From Ceraceosorus guamensis (Eukaryota; Basidiomycota; Exobasidiomycetes; Ceraceosorales; Ceraceosoraceae): DNA of 64,000 nucleotides. A program made the translations under genes and the position numbers. The stretch is from positions 79,896-143,895 of the forward strand of contig NW_020290044.1 of the NCBI RefSeq assembly GCF_003144195.1, in the 5' to 3' direction. Below are positions 60,733 to 64,000 of this stretch, piece by piece. Below the pieces are notes generated by a model that searched no databases, had not been told where the DNA came from, and was given only the letters and a program-made list of their open reading frames with translations. Position 1 is the first letter of the stretch; each line of letters starts with the position of its first letter.

Positions 60733-61747
60733 ATGGCCTGGCTTAGCGGGTCGACGACCAACAGCGGTCTGATCAACAACCTGGTCTCGAACAATCTGAT
60801 TCGCTCTCCCATCGTCAAAGAAGCGATGCTCAAGACGGATCGTCTTCACTACATGCCTCGAACCTCTTCGGGCAGCCTAAGCAAGTCGAACGCGTCTCAC
60901 CGAGAGGCCTACGACGACTCTCCCCAAAGAATCGGACACGGAGCAACGATAAGCGCACCTCATATGCATGCTTTGCTTGCAGATCTGCTCGTCCCTTTTC
61001 TCAATCCAGCCGCTGCCGATCGTGCTCCTGCCGGTCTGGAAGCGACAGCCAAGGACAAGACGCCCACCTCGCTCGGCACGGGATGCGGCAAGGTGCTGGA
61101 TATTGGCTCAGGATCTGGCTACCTTCTCAGCGTCCTCTTCCGAGCTGGCGCTTCCCAAGCAATAGGCGTGGAGCATATCTCCGAGCTCGTCGACATTTCA
61201 AAGGCGAACATCCGTAGGGATGGACTGGCTGATGATCTGGACAGGTCAACCGTACAAGTCCACTGCGGCGACGGCAGATTAGGTGAGCGAGCAGCGGCTT
61301 CTTCGTCATGTCGATCGTGAGCCGTCGCTCTAGCGAACGGTGACTCACCCGCACCTCCTGCTTCCGGTCATCCGCCGATCACCAGGCTATCCCGCTCTAG
61401 GCCCGTACTCGGCCATCCACGTAGGCGCAGCAGCAGACGGTGATGTGCCTCAACCCTTGCTGGACCAGCTCGCTTCGCCAGGCCGCATCGTGTGTCCGGT
61501 ACAGAATCTGAGCGGCGACCAGTGAGCAGCGCTGTGCGGTCGTCGGGATGTGTCTGCATCCACGATGGCGCACTCGAGCATCCAAATCGAGAGTTTAGCG
61601 CACTCACACTTCTCCCCTCACGTGCACTGCAATCACAGGCAGATCATCCAGATCACTCGCGACGAAGATGGAAACATGACAAGAGAAGCGCTCATGGGCG
61701 TCCGATATGTTCCGCTATGCGACGAACAGAGCCAACGAGGATACTGA
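60733..61747 (+). CDS. Protein-L-isoaspartate(D-aspartate) O-methyltransferase
   Basis: Exons 60733-61282, 61386-61521, 61639-61747; total 795 nt, 264 residues, slightly above the usual ~225. The ATG has the context CACCATGG. Family features in order: [49 protein letters not shown]-binding motif [18 protein letters not shown] (~120-136), [61 protein letters not shown], and ending MGVRYVPLC. The enzyme methylates isoaspartyl residues from SAM to repair aged proteins, in the cytosol. A ~25-residue insertion precedes motif I ([19 protein letters not shown]). Junctions GRL-G^YPAL and GDQ^QIIQI are in frame and match the family. Confidence 0.95.
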
Positions 61748-62527
61748 TGGAGCGACTCGACGGTTCGACCACTCGCACCGCCGTAGCGAAAACAGCCAAC
61801 GATGTTTGATGAGTGTGAGTGGATTCGTCTCTTGTACGGGAAGAATCGGTAAGTTCTCGATTTGTTATGGGCAAAAGCGGCGTGATAAAGCCAATGGATG
61901 GAACAGACCGCCCTCTGGTGGAGCCATGGCGTGCTCGAGGGGCCATGGCGTGCACGAAGCTCTCGGTCCAAATTGCGCGCAAGGATCTACCTTCGAATGC
62001 CCAGCTAGCTCGAGCGGGCTTCAACAGCCATCTCTTCCGGGTGCGAGGCAATATGGGGTACGAATCGCCAGTTAGTCTTTCTCTTCTCTCCCCCCTTTCT
62101 GGGTAAGAAGGGGAGATCAAAGTCGGTTGGTACTCTTTGACGAAGCTCGGCCCTGCCTCCACGGTTCCTTCGTAGCCAATGTGGGGGCGACGTCTCTTTC
62201 TCCCCTGAACGCCGCCCAGCTGGCCCAGAGTGGGAAGGTCGAGGGGACACTTGCAAAGCCAGATGGGATTTTCAACAATCCTCAAAGAAGGAATGGGCAC
62301 ACCATGTTCGGATGTCTTCACGTTGTCCTATGCGCGACGCTTGAGGTAGTCTTGCCTAAAGTCTGGGCATCGAGACGGTCCACTGTGTCCGATTTCTTTT
62401 GCCCCGACCTTCCTGTCTGCTGCCGCCCGCGTGATGGAGCGATGTGATACAGATGTGCGAGGATGTACACGTCGGGATGGGGTGATGAGTTGGTCTTCTC
62501 ATTTTGCATTCTCGTGCAACGCGATGC
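61748..62527. other. 780-bp intergenic region
   Basis: A 209-residue open frame exists on the minus strand (61692-62321) but overlaps the PIMT 3' end and shows no domain. Nothing else was recognised. Confidence 0.45.
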
Positions 62528-63179
62528 TATGGGTCAGCAGTGGCTGACCAACTTCGCCTCTTTCCTCCTCGACTCTTATACCTTCGATCTGATCATCATC
62601 ATCACCATCATTGTCATCGTGGTCACCGTCTTCGCCACACTAACGTATACCTCATCATCTTCGTCGCCCTTTCATATCTTCTCTCGCCATTACCGTTTGC
62701 CTCATCCTCCTCCTCCTCCGACTCTTCGCCTTCTCTCTCTCACTTCCTTATCGATGTGGTTCTCTTCGACTGCCTTCGCCTCGTTCCACTCTTGCACCTC
62801 TTTCATCCTTGCACCTCTTCCGTCTTTCCTACGCTCGCCCCATCCACGCTCGACCTCCACCACCATCAACTTTCCTCTCCTTCCCTTCTTCTCGCCCCTC
62901 TCTCTTCCTTTCCCTCGCTTTCTCTTTTCCGCATCTTATTCCTTCCTCTTCCTCTTCTCTATACCTCTGTGCCTTGTGCACCTTTTCTCTTTCGTTTCGA
63001 CGCACAAGTCCATCTCCTCTTCTCCCCAAGCGCGGCAGGGCGACATAGCTGCTGGGGCAACATTAGCGAATCTGGATCGACAAGCATCAAGGATTCAACC
63101 ACTAAATCGGGTCCCGTCGATCATTGGCGCCCGACGAAAGCAAGAGCGCGTGCGGCGCGGTCCTAGGCCGCGGCTTTGA
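62528..63179 (+). CDS. Doubtful small membrane-protein ORF in CT-rich DNA
   Basis: From the ATG at 62528 an open frame of about 217 codons begins MGQQWLTNFASFLLDSYTFD and continues with the strong hydrophobic segment LIIIITIIVIVVTVFATLTY. The middle (62640-63010) is translation of an almost pure C/T tract, giving Ser/Pro/Leu/Phe-rich low complexity that is probably not real protein. The end, with ANLDRQASRIQPLNRVPSII and a basic RRKQERVRRGPRPR tail, looks more protein-like. A real gene might splice the CT tract out, but I could not fix a donor and acceptor pair. Equally, the CT-rich tract could be a promoter or leader. Family unknown. Confidence 0.25.
62640..63010 (+). promoter_or_regulatory. 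Long pyrimidine (C/T)-rich tract
   Basis: About 370 nt strongly biased to C and T on the plus strand, with stretches such as CTCTCTCTTCCTTTCCCTC. Such tracts are common in fungal promoters and 5' leaders. No convincing gene start follows directly, so its target is unclear. Confidence 0.5.
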
Positions 63180-63460
63180 CGACTTCTCAAGCACCGCAGT
63201 CTCTCGGCAAGAGACAGCCTGGACATTACAAGACCACCTTGTGCCTTTTCGCAAAGGGCGCAGAGCGATTTGGCACCGTGATCGAGGATGACTTCTCCCG
63301 CAAGACGTTGGCCCCGACGCAGCAGCGTCAAGGATGCGAATTCTACGGCGATTGCGTCGAGGAAGAGTCACCGTTTGTGTCGCTCCCTCCTCAACAGTCA
63401 CTTTGGCCATATTTCGGGCGAGAGCATGCATTAGTTTACGTGCTCTGCGAAAGCATTGCT

Positions 63461-64000
63461 TCAACCCATCAAGAAGGAAGCGTCTTTGGGCGGATACTGC
63501 GTATGGACGAGGCACGTCAGCGAGCGACGAGCTGAACGCAGAATGACAAAAGGAAAGGGGAGGCTATGCTCGAGGGCTCACTCACCTTTGTCTGTGCAAA
63601 TGTCATGAGTCTTTTGAGCGATTGGATATACTTTCGACTGACTTCGTCGTTGAGTACTGGAAAGAGAAAGTGCGACGTTGGCTGGTCCTGCATCAGCGTC
63701 TATCCGCCTTTCGACTTGCCACCCCAACCCCTTCCTCCCCCCCAGCAAAAAATCCCCACACTTTGGGGGAGCAAACGCACCATGAGCGACGTTTGAGCTG
63801 AAAATCTTTTCTCTGCCCGAACGTTCGTGGATGCCCACCATGGTGACGCCGATGGGCCAAGGAGCGTTTCCGATGGATAGCTGAAGGTACGAATCGTTGG
63901 CGTACCTGTACTGCCTCTTTTGAACGTAGTGAACAATCTCGGCTAGACGCATCAGCACGTCTGGCAAGACTGCCTGTGTTGGCGCGCGGCGGGGGGGGGG
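63461..64000 (-). CDS. PRP18: Pre-mRNA-splicing factor 18, C-terminal part (5' end beyond window)
   Basis: Visible exons, 5' to 3': 63973-63781, 63656-63586, 63496-63461. An acceptor AACACAG lies at 63980-63974; whatever precedes it is outside the window. Residues read [61 protein letters not shown]^[24 protein letters not shown]^[11 protein letters not shown] (given in parts; ^ marks introns). This is the conserved Prp18 domain, including the loop region [19 protein letters not shown], which in yeast stabilises exon interaction during the second splicing step. Introns are 124 nt (63657-63780) and 89 nt (63497-63585). The stop codon is at 63463-63461. Confidence 0.95.
63991..64000. repeat. 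Poly-G run at the window edge
   Basis: Ten consecutive G at the last positions, preceded by GGCGCGCGGC. It would fall inside a PRP18 intron. It may be genuine or a low-quality sequence end. Confidence 0.7.

Noticed and set aside
61692-62321. 209-codon open frame on the minus strand
   Set aside because: It overlaps the 3' exon of PIMT, has a composition like non-coding sequence, and has no domain, TM segment or splice partner.
1-64000. tRNA genes, rRNA, CRISPR arrays, transposons or viral insertions
   Set aside because: I scanned by eye for TpsiC-arm words, long terminal or inverted repeats, and transposase or polymerase motifs and found none convincing. A covariance or profile search would be needed to exclude small RNAs.

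Overview
The window is nuclear DNA from a fungus, most likely a basidiomycete of the Ustilaginomycotina (smut and relatives). Most genes are broken by short spliceosomal introns (about 40-180 nt, mostly GTGAGT/GTAAG...CAG). The gene set is typically fungal (SLA2, SKN1/KRE6, SHO1, a PHO80-type cyclin, a hybrid histidine kinase, PEX2). Intergenic DNA repeatedly carries AATCACGAAT / ATTCGTGATT words. The lineage is inferred from style and protein resemblance; no species is claimed.

Layout, left to right. 1-1963 (-): 5' part of an ADP1-like ABCG transporter, cut by the window edge. 1964-6099: long gene-free stretch. 6100-10669 (+): Gln-rich ARID protein resembling the SWI/SNF subunit Swi1. 12086-14561 (+): unrecognised seven-TM protein with a Ser-rich tail. 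14867-18590 (-): SLA2/End4 endocytic adaptor. 19669-20747 (+): SEC22 R-SNARE. 21061-25530 (-): hybrid histidine kinase. 25531-28550: gene-free, with a 78-bp perfect direct repeat. 28551-31244 (-): SKN1/KRE6 beta-glucan synthesis protein. 32608-33726 (-): cytochrome b561-domain protein. 35191-38570 (-): PHO80-like cyclin. 40407-41972 (-): triple-KH RNA-binding protein. 43575-50655 (+): five-TOG XMAP215/Stu2 microtubule polymerase. 50911-52854 (-): PEX2. 54255-55653 (-): SHO1 osmosensor. 55654-58501: gene-free, with simple repeats. 58502-60066 (-): KTI12. 60733-61747 (+): protein-L-isoaspartate methyltransferase. 62528-63179 (+): doubtful small membrane ORF inside a CT-rich tract. 63461-64000 (-): 3' part of PRP18.

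These are mostly housekeeping genes and do not form an obvious pathway cluster. Loose themes are cell surface and trafficking (SLA2, SEC22, SKN1, ABC transporter) and environmental sensing (SHO1, histidine kinase, seven-TM protein, cyclin). I reconstructed splice structures by hand. For every complete multi-exon gene the exon lengths sum to a multiple of three and rebuild conserved motifs across the junctions.

The most unusual signals are in gene structure. SKN1/KRE6 seems to need a single-nucleotide exon (29710). SLA2 seems to have its start codon split by an intron (AT^G). The KH gene has a GC-AG intron. KTI12 has Arg in place of the P-loop Lys, and the PEX2 RING has long insertions and a missing His-type ligand. 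No mobile element, CRISPR array, rRNA or convincing tRNA was found.
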